DNA of 64,000 nt from Lates calcarifer. Lineage: Eukaryota > Chordata > Actinopteri > Centropomidae. The translations under genes were made by a program, and so were the position numbers. Position 1 is the stretch's first letter; each line of letters opens with the position of its first letter. Location of the stretch: NCBI RefSeq assembly GCF_001640805.2, contig NC_066838.1, forward strand, positions 16,874,506-16,938,505, in the 5' to 3' direction. Under the pieces are notes generated by a model. The model was given only the letters and a program-made list of their open reading frames with translations, searched no databases and was not told the DNA's origin. Shown here piece by piece: positions 38,501-52,164 of the stretch.

Positions 38501-41106
38501 TTAAGACTCAAAAACTCTGCTGATCTGTTTCACTGGGACTGTGTGGTTGTAGTTTGACCAAACCACTCGAGAACTGTCAACAAATGTTCCTAAATCCTGA
38601 TTGGTGCTCATTATATTTTCCCACTGCCTTTAAACCAGTGAGACAAGCACAGAGGGAGAGAAAGGGGGGGTGGGGGGATCTCTCATGTGAAACAACCAAA
38701 ACTGTTCAAACTTCAGCAGAAAAGAGTGTTTATAAAGGAACTAATCACTCAGACTAAGAATATGATTGAGAACAAACAATACACTTTCAGGGAATTTGTG
38801 GAAAGCTCTTTTACACATGTAGTCATTAATCTCTCTGATCTTTATCCTCTAATTAACGCTTGTTACATGGGCAAGCCAAATCATAGCTCAACTGTGGTGC
38901 ACTTATTGATCTACTTAATAGGCAGTTGCAATGATATTTACTTCATGTACATCCTAATGAGTGTGTCTGAACACATGTGGAACACACAGTTTTACCAAGA
39001 GGATAACTTAAATTTGAGATTTCATTTTATTTTCAAACGAAATAAAATGAGTAAGACTGAGTACTCTGAGGCCAGATGATGTAATGTGCTGACTCGTTTG
39101 CGTCTCATCAACTATTTTGGACCTTTGATGATGATGTTGCTAATAACATTGTGTCCCAGTAAACCATGACAGTGAGACAGCGACCCAGCATACACACAAT
39201 ACCAGGACCATGAAACCAAAGTAGCTCCTATGACGTGTCAAAATCTCCTTTGTGTAAAAAGGCTTGTGGCTTTTTTATGTGATGATATAAATGTAACATT
39301 AATTAGTTTTCTTTAGCTCGCAGATTAAAAATGTGTAATCTTTACACATTGTGGTGTTAAAGTGTAATGCAGACAGACACCTATCCATGTGCATAATTTC
39401 TAGTTGAGGGGCTAATTGCAAAACCTCATTTGCAAAGCACTCAGCAGCAAAAGCATCCAGGCTTAGCCCCACAATGATGTATTTCTTCACTTTGATTTAT
39501 TAATTAAGCCTTTTTAGCATCCTGTCATACATTGCATGCTCTACCCACCCCTCACCTAAACCAGGGCTACTCCAGACAATATCCAGAACCGATTTTCCAG
39601 ACATCTTCATATACCATATATTAGGATAGTAATTTTGTATTTTAAAGTATTGGTTTTTGTCTGCATTCAGGATTTACTGTCATCTGAGGGAAATCACACA
39701 TAATGTTCACTTGAAAGAGTTTCCAGAGTGGATGAAAAGTCTTGAAAGCAAACTAAGTAAACAGGAGAAAAAAGCAAAGTAGAAGAGATGAAGAATGATG
39801 AAACTGGGTAGCAGATGGGGAGATAGAAAGGAGATCAGACTGTCTTAGACAACTTTAACCGCTAACAAGGCCAGTGGACAGATCAGGCGTGGCGAGGACA
39901 TGGACAGAGAAGGGAGAGAACTTCATTTGACTGAACTGATTAAGCTCAAATGAACTTAACTCAGCTGCCCCCAACTGTATTGAACTGAACTGAAATGATT
40001 ATGTGCTAAGTTCAGAGGATGTTTTATAGCTTAAACCTTATAGTGAGTTCAACATACAGAGAGAACATTACAACACAGGGCAGACAACAGAAGTGGAAAG
40101 TTTTAAGTACTGTAGTTTGTCCATTGTCCAGAGGGAGACTCAGTTCAAAGCACTGGCTTTAACATGTTTCTTTCAGTGGGACGGATTTGTGTGTTGTTTG
40201 TTTCCAATAGCGCTGAGAGATTAGCATGTTATTAGCACTAAGAGCACTGGAAGTTTGACACATTTCTTCTTACATAAAGAGCAGCTCTTTGATTCATATA
40301 GGCTTTAAGTAGTTCACTTGGCAAAACTCAGAGCTACGGCAAGCACTTCACTCAGTGTCTGTTTAGAACGACTACCTAAAACAAGTACCACTTAGTGAAG
40401 TACAAAGGGACTAGCTGCTGTGCGTTTCACCGTGCAGACCATATTTCAAACAGTGAAGAAGAAAGTGGCTTATGAAAGCACCCCACCTCTTAATCCCTGT
40501 CTCAGCTCTGGTAGACCAGGCACCACCAAGGGCTATCTATCTATCCAACTCTCCATGTTCCGAATGAAAGCCACACACACACAGACACACACACCCAATC
40601 ACACACATGCTGAGATGGGCACCATTAGTTACACAAGGACCAGGCAGGCACCAGAGTATAATGACTTTACCCAGGCGAGAGGTGAAAAATTGGATTGGAG
40701 AAAGTTTTTGAGAAGTACTTTACTGCCCGCTGGGAGTCACAGAGTAAAGACAAGCCAGGGCAAAGCATGCCACATTTTTTAAAAAAAGCCAGCCAGCCTC
40801 TGATTCATAGGTTGTCTCTGTTACTGTCTGTCTCTTTATTTAGATTTGGAATAGAACAGCTTTTTGAGTCAGTCCTTGGAGTATTTTTGTGGCCCGCAAA
40901 TATCTTTCCCTGTTGTTTAATCCAGTAGCAAATTAGGCTTATTAATGTGGCAGTAGTATTCTCTATAAAATGCCAGTGAGACACATTCTGTTCCCATTAA
41001 GTGTAGTTAGAGCAGTGGTTTCCAAATGTTTTGGCTTCGACACAGATTACTTTCTGTATATCTAACTGGTCTTCACAGATCCAAAATGTTGTGATATAAT
41101 AATTAA

Positions 41107-41120
41107 AATAATTTGTTTAT
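41107..41120 (+). repeat. Target-site duplication, left copy (LINE)
   Basis: AATAATTTGTTTAT matches AATAATTTCTTTAT at 42247-42260 with one difference. The two copies bracket the truncated LINE exactly, as expected for L1-type target-primed insertion. Confidence 0.65.
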
Positions 41121-42246
41121 TATATATAAAAGGTTAGCAATGGGCACTTCACAAAACACAGAGTACATCAAAAAAGAAAAATGGGAAATGAACATTATAA
41201 TTGAAGACTCTACATGGAAGGACATATGGACAGGCTGCCATAAGGGAATAAGTAGTCAACTGTGGAAAGAGTTTGACTGGAAGGTAAAGATCAGATTTTT
41301 TAATACCCCTTCTATTATCTCTTCATATGTGAAAAACCCTAATGTGGCACTGTGTTGGCGAAAATGCGGAAGTATTGGCAACACCACACACATTTCTGGG
41401 ACTGTCCAGTACTGCAAAGATTCTGGGATGATATTAAAAAGGAAATCGATACTATTTTGGGGATGGATGTCACTCTGGAACCAATGTTGTTTTTGTTGGG
41501 AGTCATACCCAAAGATATATATAATACAGATCAACGATATGCACTGAGGATTCTCTTACTAGTAGCGAAGAAAATGATTACTGTGAACTGGAGAGAGGTA
41601 AAACCACCAACCATAGGTCAATGGATCCAGAGACTGAAAAATGTATATATAATGGAATGAATGATGGACACTTTCATGCAAAGATGGACTTGTATTTCAA
41701 GGTACCTGGGTGTACAATAGATGGGATGATGTGATGGAGTACTGTTGGAGGCTCTTCTTTGGAAAATTCTGCTCAGCTACCGTCTATAGATATTTGCTCT
41801 TCTACCTGTCATTGTCAGTGCTTTTACTATTATTAATATTATAACTGTACATTTTTGTCTGCTAGTATGCGCTATATTTACTTATCCTGTTTTAATATAT
41901 TATTTTTACGCATTAATATACCTCTGTACCTTAATCTAATTATATATATATATGTGTATACATGTGTTTGAAGGTATGTGTATACAAGAATGTGTAGGAT
42001 GATGTATTGATGTATGTGTGTCTTATTACTTTTTTATTATTATTTTTAAATCTAGTTAATCATTTTATTAATTCATTTATTTTATCCATTTCTACTCTTA
42101 TTATTTATTCTTATTTTAATTTCCCCCCTGCTTCTCTCCCCTTTTAATTTATCTATTCATTTTATTATTTATTTACTTATTTACTATGTCAGGAAATGTT
42201 TTGTAAATGTTTAAAATGTTTAAATAAAAAGTTCCAAAAAAGTAAT
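41121..42246 (+). mobile_element. 5'-truncated L1-type LINE fragment
   Basis: The end of an L1-like ORF2 is readable across two frames. The first frame (about 41140-41385) has KEKWE, the SQLWKEFDWKVKIRFFNTP block and CWRKCG. The second (about 41385-41660) has HTHFWDCPVLQRFW, LLLVAKKMITVNW and QWIQRL before its stop at 41660. These are the zinc-knuckle region and C-terminal tail seen in vertebrate L1 elements. The frame changes inside the knuckle (about 41380-41390), equal to a net one-base loss. An AT-rich 3' UTR follows, with AATAAA at 42223-42228 and a short A run (42236-42241). Reverse transcriptase and endonuclease domains are missing through 5' truncation, so the copy is dead. Confidence 0.85.
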
Positions 42247-42260
42247 AATAATTTCTTTAT
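42247..42260 (+). repeat. Target-site duplication, right copy (LINE)
   Basis: AATAATTTCTTTAT, directly after the A-rich tail of the LINE, repeats the 14 bases before the insertion with one substitution. Confidence 0.65.
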
Positions 42261-45200
42261 ATCTGTTTATATTTATAGAAATGATTGAGTCCCCTTATGT
42301 CCTTCTGCACCAACCTTAAAATGTGTTTGTTGCCAGCTGGTCAGTAGACAGACAGAAGACTGACACTTGTGTACATTCAGGTATAAGACATATTGATGCA
42401 CAGATCCAAAACCTGTGGCGAGTAAACTAGGACTTATTTAAAGTATAATTTGGACCATGTCCGACTTGTTGCTCAGGGGTTAGTGAGCCTGTGACGAAAT
42501 AATATTTCTGCAGATTTTCATCACTTTTTCCAAAGGCTGACTCTCTCCTTCTCCGTTCCTTCTGTATTTGTTTGCTTGAATTACTTGAAGAAGTAAAATT
42601 ATCACACAATTCATAAGAATAATGCTACTCAGAGGAAAGTCAGCATGAAACAAACTGGATTTCATGTAGCAGAGATATTTGTCTGTTTTCTTATCATGCT
42701 AACCATCTCCCGACCTCCCTGACTTGTGTTTTGTTCCCCCCCAGGGGCGATTTCAACACCCAAACTGGTAACCACTAATTTACACGGCTATGCAAGCACT
42801 CATAGAAGTGGAGTTACTACTAGGTAATTTCCATGTACGTGAGGGAGATAAAAACAACTGTTGTATGTCAAAGCGACATAAGCAGAGAGACAGTAAGAAA
42901 GAAAAACCATGAATCAGAGGCTGGCTAGCTTTTTATAATGTGCCATGCTTTGCCCTGGCTTGTTTTTACTCCCAGTGACTCCCGACAGGCTGTAAAGTCT
43001 CTCCCTCAGTTAGAGGGTGAAATCGGCATGAAACAGAGGTGGTAATTTGGATGTTGCATACAAATTGCTTCACTGAATCTTATCATTTTGTCAGGCTTGA
43101 TCTCGTTGGCTAATGTCTTTGAATGGTTGAGATAAAAACAACGCATTAGCGAAGCCACTGAGATAAAAAAAAAGAAACACAGTAGTAAGAATTCTCTGTA
43201 ATTCAACCCTCACGTCTCCTGGCACTCCTCAATGTCGTCCTTATGCTCGACCGTGTGAGTCAGAGTTATATGCTTGAACACAGAGGAGACTGACTCATGC
43301 ACCCTAAAGTCATACAGAACGGACACACACACACAAATGCACACGCATACACACGCAGACATAGACCTGCTTTTCAAAGCCGCAGATCCTGATGACACAT
43401 TCGGTAACATGTTATCAGAGGACATTTCACGGAGTGCACACACACAGAGAGAGAGAGAGAAACACACTGATGTGATTTATAGTATCTGGAGGCTAAGGCA
43501 GAGAGCTGTGGAAATGAGAGGGGTCACCGGTCACCTCCGTCCTCTTGCTGGGGGGTGGGAGGTGGTGGTGTCGTCAGGTCCCCTCTGACTTTCACACCTC
43601 ATCAGAAGTGTGCCCTGCTGCTGCTACTACCACTACACATCACTAACTTATGACAGCATGGTCCAGTTATTAATCATATGCAACCGTCATGCCAGCCCCG
43701 CTGCATGTCGGCGTTGCTGCTGTGACTTAAGCATCCGACTGGGATTTCTAACAAACTGTTTTTCCTGCATTTCAGTCACTTATCTCGAGCACACACGCAC
43801 ATCCTAATTAGCTCTCAAACGATGCAGATCAAACATTTTTTTCTCTCTCAGACACGTTCACTCTGATCCTCTCATCACCCTTTTATCTGTAGCTCACTTC
43901 CCTCTCCTCTTCATGGCATGTTAAAGAAGGTGGCAATGATTGAAATGGTTTGGGGCTTTGATATTCTCAATTTGGACGTCGACAAGAGGAATGATTATGG
44001 TGTAAGGCTGTGTCCGCTTCTGTGTTCTTCATTGCTCTGTTCTTGTTTTGCTTGTTCATCCACACCTCTAGGAACTGAGCAAAAATACTGCACACTTACT
44101 AACATCATTTAATGGAAGTGGCAGGATTGAGGTCTACGATCCTTCTTAATAATCTGTTATGACGTGGCCGAAGGGGAGAGTAATTGGTGGTTTCTGAGAG
44201 CTGGGAATAGAAATATAAAAAAAAGGAGTATTAAAAGAGAGTGAGAGAGAATAATGGAGCAGACAAAGGGCAGTAGTGGAGGTGCGAGAGGGGCTTGTTG
44301 CATCCTGCTGTCATACCCACCCCCTAATTGCTTAGTATTTATGGTGGGAGGAGTGGTATGTGTGGGCACCATGCTTCTCCACATGTACACACCCAAAACC
44401 AAAATACACACTAAGAGGTTCCGTCACCCCAGTGGGAGTCATTTATGCACGCAGGAGGTCGGTGGGAGGCTTTTACGGGCCGTTATGTAGCCGGCTCACT
44501 GTTCCTGGAAGAGCATTGGTATCTTTTGATCAAATTCTACCCCACTCTCCAGTAACCGGCTTCCTATGAATTGTGGGCTAATTGTGCAGGATGGGGTTAT
44601 GTGATTGTGTGTGTGTGTGTCTGTGTGTGCACGCGCTTGCATGTGATTCTGGGGTGGGCTGAGACCTTTCTATCCTTGATTGATTGTTGTCATCTTGGTG
44701 GATTATTGAGTTAGCAGTGAACGTGATAGGCTTACTACAGCATCTTGAAGGAAAGAAAACATGCGCGCACTCATACACACACGTCCCTCATGCCTATACA
44801 CTTCTTTAATTCAATGACTGGTGGAAATATTTCAGGGGAAAGGTCTATGGCCATGTGTAATGAACACATCAAGCGATCTAAAGTATGTGTGTTGGATGGA
44901 TGAAGGTTCATGCTCATTAACATGACTATTGGCCTGCACTGGGAGCAGCAGTCCACGTAGGATCGCATGTGTGCAGAGGATATAGTGTGTTTCTTTATAT
45001 GTGAGCAGAGTATAGAGGAAAGGAGACATATGATACTGCCAAAGATTTTAAACCTCGAAATTGTCTTCGTTTTCAAAAAAAAAAAAAAACAAAACACAAA
45101 TCCAATCTACATTCATGCTAAAAATGTTATTTTGCTGATTAGGTATCCCACAAAATTCTTTTAGTCTTTTTATTACTGCAATGTCAAAATTGTAAGTGAG

Positions 45201-45639
45201 ACCCAGAGGGTATTTGCATTCAGCCAAATAGAATAAAAGCTGTTTAACAGATTTTGCAGAGCCTTTGGAACACTTTTTTTCCCACCAGGATTACCAGAGA
45301 CATTCTGAACTCCCAGCTCCACTATCTTCAACAGAGGAAGATAAATGCTATCCTATCTGCTTTCTGTAATCGTGTGGAGGAAGCCACAGTTTAACAGACC
45401 GTAGCTGGACAGATGGAAATAGGAGGTCAAATATACAGTATAATGTATGTTATTTTTAGCTAACTATGTAGGCGTTGTTCACTGTCTGCCAAGTTTACTG
45501 TTTTTAATTACCATAAGCAGGGGCAGACATCGGTTGCAAGGCCTCATGATCCTACTGTTCTCACCTTTTTCTGTCTGTTTATCTTTATAATCAGAGCTTG
45601 TTGTATCAAATCTCATCGTGCACATTTGTACATCTGAAT

Positions 45640-45942
45640 TGATGATCTGTCTATCTGTCAGCTAAAAGCAATCTGGCCAATCTCCTCTGACCTCTTTCAC
45701 GTTCTCTGTCTCATGTTTCCCATCCACGGAACCAGAACAAAAATACTAAAACCAGCAAACAATCATGCCTCAGACAAAGTCACTGAGACCACTTTTTTTC
45801 CTCCATTCTGATGTTTGATGTGGACCTGAAGCTGACCTGTATCTGCACGATTTTATGCACTGCCTCCACATGATTGGCTGATTGGATAATTGCATGAATA
45901 AGCAGCTGTCCGGGTATTCCTAACAGTGCTTGGTGAATGTAC
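45640..45942 (-). pseudogene. Decayed Tc1-like transposon end with transposase N-terminal remnant
   Basis: Compared with the fish Tc1-like element I recall, the order of landmarks is kept. They are TCTGGCCAATCTCCTCTGAC (45672-45691), the ACTAAAACCAGC...AATCATGCC block (about 45743-45768), CAAAGTCACTGAGACC (about 45775-45790), the untranslated ACATGATTGGCTGATTGGAT (45868-45887), and a degraded terminus TATTCCTAACAGTGCTTGGTGAATGTA (45915-45941 region) in place of GTACCTAATAAAGTGGCC. The transposase would read on the minus strand, and only its N-terminal part is visible, riddled with stops. It is an old inactive copy. Confidence 0.6.
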
Positions 45943-45959
45943 AGTGCATAAAAAACATA

Positions 45960-46640
45960 TTAACAGCATTAAAATACAATTAAAGATGATGGAATAGGTA
46001 GATTAAAAAGCTTTAAGATGTTTGACACTGACATCATAGAAGTAAGAATAAAAAGGCGAGTCATAACATGTTAAAAGAATTTACAAAAATTGCATGGCAG
46101 GTGTTTATAGGCTCCTGCTTCTCTCCACACCTCATACAGTCTGAACTTTTGGTATTGTCAGTGCTGCAGTGTTTGATGGCCTAAGGCAGTGGCAGACAGT
46201 ATGGATGGAGAGACACTCAGCTAAATATGGAGGTGCTAATCCATTCTGAGCCTTACATACCAGTAATGAAATTTTAAAATCAATTCTAAAAGGAGGGGGC
46301 TGATGTAAAGATACTAAAATAGGTATAATGTGTTCTCTTCTACTTGTTTACCTGCCAGCAGCAAGCTGAAGCTAAGTCACCGATTTCTTTTTTCTTTCTT
46401 CTTCTTTTTTTTTTTTTTTTATTTTTTGGTAATCCGGTTAAAAGAACATTGCAGTCGTCCACATGAGAAAACACCAACGCACAAACTGGTTTCTTTACAT
46501 CGGGAAAAGTAATGCGTCGTCTCCGTCTTACTTTCCTTAAAGTTTCCAGTATAGTAAAGTTTCAGTGGACCTGCTTGCTGTTTATTGCTTTGGCTGTTAC
46601 TGATGTTAATGTCCACCTCTAATCTACCAAAGAAATACTC
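45960..46640 (+). repeat. Probable retroposon-type fish repeat
   Basis: ATTTTAAAATCAATTCTAAA, GTATAATGTGTTCTCTTC, a CAGCAGCAAGCTGAAG block and GAACATTGCAGTCGTCCACA occur in the order of a repeat found widely in fish genomes. The copy is diverged and contains a (TTC)n/poly-T interruption at 46387-46428. Ends are approximate. Confidence 0.5.
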
Positions 46641-47629
46641 ATTAGTAGCAGTGATCAGGTGTAAAATTACCTTTTGTAACTAATTGGACACATGACTTGT
46701 TCTAATTAACATAACGTCTTCATAAAATGCTGAGGATTTAACTCGGGCATGCATCTACAAAGCAATAGCTTCCTCACAAGTATTGTCTGTTTTAAAGGGT
46801 TAGTTCTGTAAATTCACCAACCTATTTAACTGCAGCCTAGCTGTGCACCATCTTCGCTGACATTCCCCTTTGTGAGTTTTATTAAGCTCTCAAACAATGA
46901 CCCAGAGGATGTATGACTCCTTTGACTTTATTCATTTCTCTCAGCCCCCTCTCAATCCAGGGGGATAGACAGCGGTTATTAAAAGGGATGGAGCTCAGTC
47001 GTCCTACGTTAGCATATGTCATTTGTGATTTTCTTTTATCCCTCCATTTATCTGTGTATCTTTTTTTTTCTTCATAATATTCTCCCCATCCATCTCAGGT
47101 TTGTTTCCCAGCCATTATTCGATCTCTCTTTTTTTTCCCCTTTTCCCTCCACTAGAATGACAGGCTTTCTCTTCAGATTACCTAGTTATTCCTTGACATT
47201 GGTGCGATAAAGCTTGGTGCAGGTCGCAGTTCACTCACCCCGCCCTCTGTCGCTTCACACCCCGTCTGTGGAGTTCTTGCCCTCCATGCGAAGGAGTGTT
47301 CATTTTTAATTATCACTCAGAATTTGATCATCTCCCTCCCCTGCCTGTCACAATGTCTCATCGGGTTGCTGGTAACATTTCCATTACATTTTGGAAGAGC
47401 GGCCGCGTGTCGAGCGTGTGGTGTGTGTGTATGTGTGTGTCTGTGTGTGTTTGCGTGAATGTGCTCGTTGGTGCGTTCCTATCATTGCAGCAGAGACGAG
47501 ATTCCTCCCTCCCTCATCCATCTTCAAGCGCTTGGCTGGAAATGACATGTCGACACACACAACAAAACACATCGTTGCTTGAGACGAACACACACACACA
47601 CACACACGCTCATCCACAGACTGGGAATG

Positions 47630-47745
47630 GAGTGGAATTGGATTGGCAATGGAATTTTAATTAAATGGTTCTCTCCCCCTCCCTGTATTTTTCCCCCAAA
47701 TGGCATGCTAATTGAGTTGATGCAAATAGGAACTTACAGTCTTAA
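47630..47745. promoter_or_regulatory. Candidate intronic enhancer with octamer and homeodomain sites
   Basis: TTTTAATTAAAT (about 47655-47666), CATGCTAATTGAG (47704-47716) and a perfect octamer ATGCAAAT (47720-47727) are packed within 75 bases, about 760 bases before exon 2. Confidence 0.35.
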
Positions 47746-48484
47746 AGGTTTCAAATTGCTTTTTTCTTTTTTCTTTTTTTGATGTTGCACAAAATATTAC
47801 TTGCACAAATCTCAGGTGGAGTGAAGGGAGATAGAGAATGAATTTGTGCATGATAATCATTAAATAAAAAAGGGCATGAGCCTGTATTAGGGAAAACAGT
47901 GGAATTTCTCTTTTCATTGCACATGGTTTAACTTCGCTCGGACATGTGCGTGTGTGCACGTTGTTTGCAAGCACAAATTTTAATAAGCACCTAAGCTCAC
48001 TGCAGTGGTATCATTAAAGAAGGCCCTCATCTCCCATAAAGTTCCCAGAGCATTCTCATTCCTGGAGGCCACTGGCAGGAATGGTTGGAAATACTGAGCT
48101 CCTCTTCGGCTCAGCGGGGGATGAATCGATAAATCTGTCGTTTTTTATTTAACAAAACTTTTAGTCCTCACCTCCAGGCTCTCCCATCGTCGGAAGCTAA
48201 ACACTCAAGCACCTCGATGTAGGATTGTTGACCAGTTGCTGTGAGGCGAACGGATATTGTCTTCAATAAACTGTTAACAGTGTGTGGCCATGTTGCTGGT
48301 CTGCGTATGTATGCAGCCATTTTTCTAGAACTGTTTCACGGTCTGAGCAGCTCTGGCAACCACACAGCGTTCCTTGCAGTTCACTGTCACAGCAGGAGAT
48401 GCAGTTTTTCATCCAGAACATGTGAGCATGATAACATTTGTCTTTCTTTTCTTTTTTTCTCCCCGCCTTTCTCTCACCCTTTAG

Positions 48485-48634
<150 letters not shown>

Positions 48635-48866
48635 TAGTGAAGACTAGTAGTTCATGCAAACCCTGGCACTGTCTGTCACATAATCCTCTTCCTCTCGGTT
48701 TTTGTTAAGCAGTGTCACATCACTTTGCATTAGTCCTACTGACTGTGCATGCACAGTAGACATGTTGTTGCCTTTCCTCTCTAATTGCAAAGTGTGCTGC
48801 AATCTCTTGTGCATTTCGTGACACCCTTAAATCACTGTAATCCCTTGGTAATTAGGACTAATTAAA

Positions 48867-48895
48867 GGGGGGTGGGGTGTTGGGGGGGTGGGGGG
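48867..48895 (+). other. G-quadruplex motif in intron 2
   Basis: Four G runs of 6, 4, 7 and 6, separated by 1, 4 and 1 bases, begin 245 bases downstream of the exon 2 donor on the coding strand. The pre-mRNA would carry the same G runs. Confidence 0.8.
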
Positions 48896-49137
48896 CTAAG
48901 GAGCTCATCAGATTTATACTCCGCTTTGAGTTTCTGGACAGAGAAGGTCATTCTCTGAGACACAGTGCAAAGCATGAGCTTCCTGTTGTTTCACCGTTTT
49001 TGTTAGAAAGCGCCGCTACGAGGCCTCGTGAACGCGTGCTTTTACGCACTCCAGTTTTTATTTGACACCATAACACTCATCTGAGGCATTAAAAGCCTAT
49101 TTTGAGCAGCATTAGTGGAAGCGCAGATGGTGATGTT

Positions 49138-49345
49138 AATGACAGGAAAAGATTGGGGGAGCGAGAGAGAGAGAGAGATACGGAGGAAAAGAGAGTGAAT
49201 AAAGAGAGACAGGGGAGATGGAGAAGAATAAATGGGAGCCACACAGGATATGTTGAAGAAACAGAGGAAGTAGGAATTGAAGGGAGGAGGGGAAGTGGGA
49301 GGGAAAGTGGAGCTATTGTCTCGTGTCAAGTGGAAAAAGGGAGAG
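49138..49345 (+). repeat. Purine-rich tract in intron 2
   Basis: Nearly continuous A/G on the plus strand with GAGA runs. The long frames here on both strands are low-complexity artefacts. Confidence 0.7.
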
Positions 49346-49871
49346 AGCAAGCTAAGGGGTTTCATGATTCGACATGTATGTTTTTACGAAGGTGCCGGTT
49401 TTGCCCTCCGCTCTTCCTCTGACACCTCTGACATTTTAAACACACAATTCATCATGAGTCAGATGATTTCACAACCTTCACGCTGATGACTCTGTCTCTC
49501 TGTCAGTGAATATCATGCTGTACCACTCCGTGTCTGTCAACAGTTGGCTGTCTGACTGTACAATTTTGTAAATGGTTGAGTCGTGAACTTTATTCCGCCT
49601 CTGCCATTTACAAACCCACAGCGCCCTCAGGGCCCAAATAGACTTGCTGAACTTACTGGCACCTTTAGAAACAGTGCGGTCTTAGATACAGACTTATTTA
49701 TGTGTACTGTGTTTGTAAGTGTATAGAGCATGTGGGTGTGTATTGATCAATGTGTATGTCATAATAAGTGTGTGGGAGTGTGTGTGTGTGTGTATGTGTG
49801 GGAGGAGACACCGGCCACTGGCTTTAAATGGGTAAGGAGCTCATTCACTCAACCTGCCATATTCTCACTAG

Positions 49872-50087
<216 letters not shown>

Positions 50088-52143
50088 TAAGTCGGGTCTC
50101 TTTGTCTGCACTGTGATGAATGTTCTTCTCTCCATGAGGTCATGGTTGCAGGCTGGTGGAGGAATGAAGCCTGATTTATATTCCTGTGTCCACTGAAGTC
50201 ATACAGCACACTTCCAACCAAACTGTATTAACATACACACAACATATATTAAACTGCAGGTCTACAAACGTTTCTTTCTACAGCTGGTACTTTCTTGCAG
50301 GCAAACTTTTACTGGTGCAACAGCTAACCAGGTGTGAAACTGACTACAAACCAATTGAAAAAAATGGCTGATTATTTGAATACTTTGAAGTGCCACGGTG
50401 TAAATATAAAAAGATATCGAAAATATCAGACTGCATTTCCCATTTTCAAGAAAACTCCACCTCCACGTGTTCAGCATGAGCTGTTTTCCCCACTGTCTGA
50501 ATCTGGTTGTGTTGATAAGATAATGTGGAGTAGGTTGAAGAAGCCGGAGGGTCAGGTAATGCTGAAGAATTAGTTTGTAAGACATGTTGTCTGTCTGTGT
50601 CAGAAGGCAAATGCGTTGATAGTTGTTCCAAATGGCCACATTCGAATGAATGAGTTATAAGCCAGCATCATAGAGAGGGGCAAGATGCAATAATCATTTA
50701 AATATGTGGATAACAAGTCTCTCCATAATACATAAAACATTCATAATATTGCACTAATTTCTTCATGCAAAAGTCTTTAATAATTGCACACTTGGCCAAA
50801 GGCTCCACAAAGTGAGTTAATGTCAGATTCTTGGTTTAAAACATCTCCTCTATAGTTACTGCTCACAAAGTGAGTACAACAGAGACAGGTGAGGGCAAGA
50901 AAAGAAAAACCCCGCACATCACTCTTGTCTTTGGCAGGAAAACCCTCAAGTCAGAGTTTGTTTTTTCTCCTAAAAATTGTTCTTCCTTAATTCTGACCTT
51001 GTGCCATTTTTTTTCATTAGACCAGGCGTAGCTCCTCCAATAAGAATCGTTAATGTAAAATAAATAATGTAAATTGAGTTTTCTTGAGCTTTACCCATGC
51101 TGAACATACATTTTAGCCATAATTAGATATGCACTGCCACCAGGTGCTTTCTGCCTGCGTCAAGCCTGAAAGCCCCAGTGTGAAGTGTAGCCCAAATAAA
51201 CACGATTAGTTATGGTGTATAATGAATGTGTGATGCCATCTAGTATGAATCCTACGCCAATTTATAAATCACTCTCTTAAGTTTTAGATGAATAATTTTA
51301 CCTTGAAGAATGTTTTTTTTTCCTTTTTAATTGTTTGTCATGGTGCATTTCAGATGACCTGTGAGGGGGTGGGGGGGGGCTGTTAACTGCCTGTTGAGTT
51401 TCAAGTGGAAGCTTGCAACTTAATAAGTAAATAATGAGGGAAAAATCCTCCTCCCAAACCACCACCACGCTCACACATACGCACATTTAAACCCCCTGTG
51501 GTTCCTGAGTGCAGATTAGATGCGTATTTATCCAGACAAAGAGAAGTGTTTGGGTTGTCACCTCTCAACCTGTAAATTTACCCCCTCCACCACCACCACC
51601 ACCACCCCTCCTGTCAACTCCCACTTCTTCACCCTGCTCGCTGCTCCTTTGATGTTTTTTCTTAATTTATTCCACATATTTTGGAAGTGCCATATCTTGC
51701 CTTTTTCATTTCAGCGTACTCCTCTCCTCTCTTCTCCTTTTCCTCCTTCTTCCCTTCCCCTCCCCCCCTGCAATTGATGGGTGTCTTGCCTACTTGCCTG
51801 CCTGACCATTGAGAATAATAAATTGATGTAGGCAACGGTCGTCTGACACCACCTCAGACAGCCAAAATGAATTTCAGAAACACCTTCGCAAGCTCTGGTG
51901 ACTTTGTCATTGTGTGATAGACCTTGGCTCCATCAAGTGTGTCTGTCTCTCACTGCATATGTCTGCGTGTGTCCGCTATGTGTGTGTGTTGTTGTGTGTT
52001 CCTGCATGGTTCCTGCTAGAATAATGAGGCTTGTAGGGGCCAGCTGCTTGGGGCTGAGACTGGGCATTAACCCGACAGATGGAGCCAGCCGGGGCTCCCA
52101 GCTCTGCATATGGTGGCCAGGAGGAGAGCTGGCTAATGGAGTC

Positions 52144-52164
52144 CACACACACACACACACACAC
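52144..52164. repeat. (CA)n microsatellite
   Basis: About ten CA units, continuing into CATA units. Confidence 0.9.

Larger units (their letters stand above)
30113..48484 (+). other. nkain4: nkain4 intron 1 (18372 bp)
   Basis: The intron has a consensus GTGAGT donor and a long T/C tract before AG. No coding exon of another gene was found on either strand. Contents listed separately are a probable enhancer palindrome at 33.9 kb, a perfect hairpin at 34.9 kb, (GT)n at 35.46 kb, an L1 LINE fragment at 41.1-42.25 kb, a Tc1-like relic at 45.6-45.9 kb, a retroposon-like repeat at 45.96-46.64 kb, and an octamer/homeodomain cluster at 47.7 kb. The rest is unremarkable AT-rich intron with short CA/GT runs. 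Confidence 0.9.

Noticed and set aside
40990..41100. Sequence before the LINE resembling a common fish repeat (CAGTGGTTTCCAAATGTTTT)
   Set aside because: The resemblance covers too few bases to define an element or its ends.
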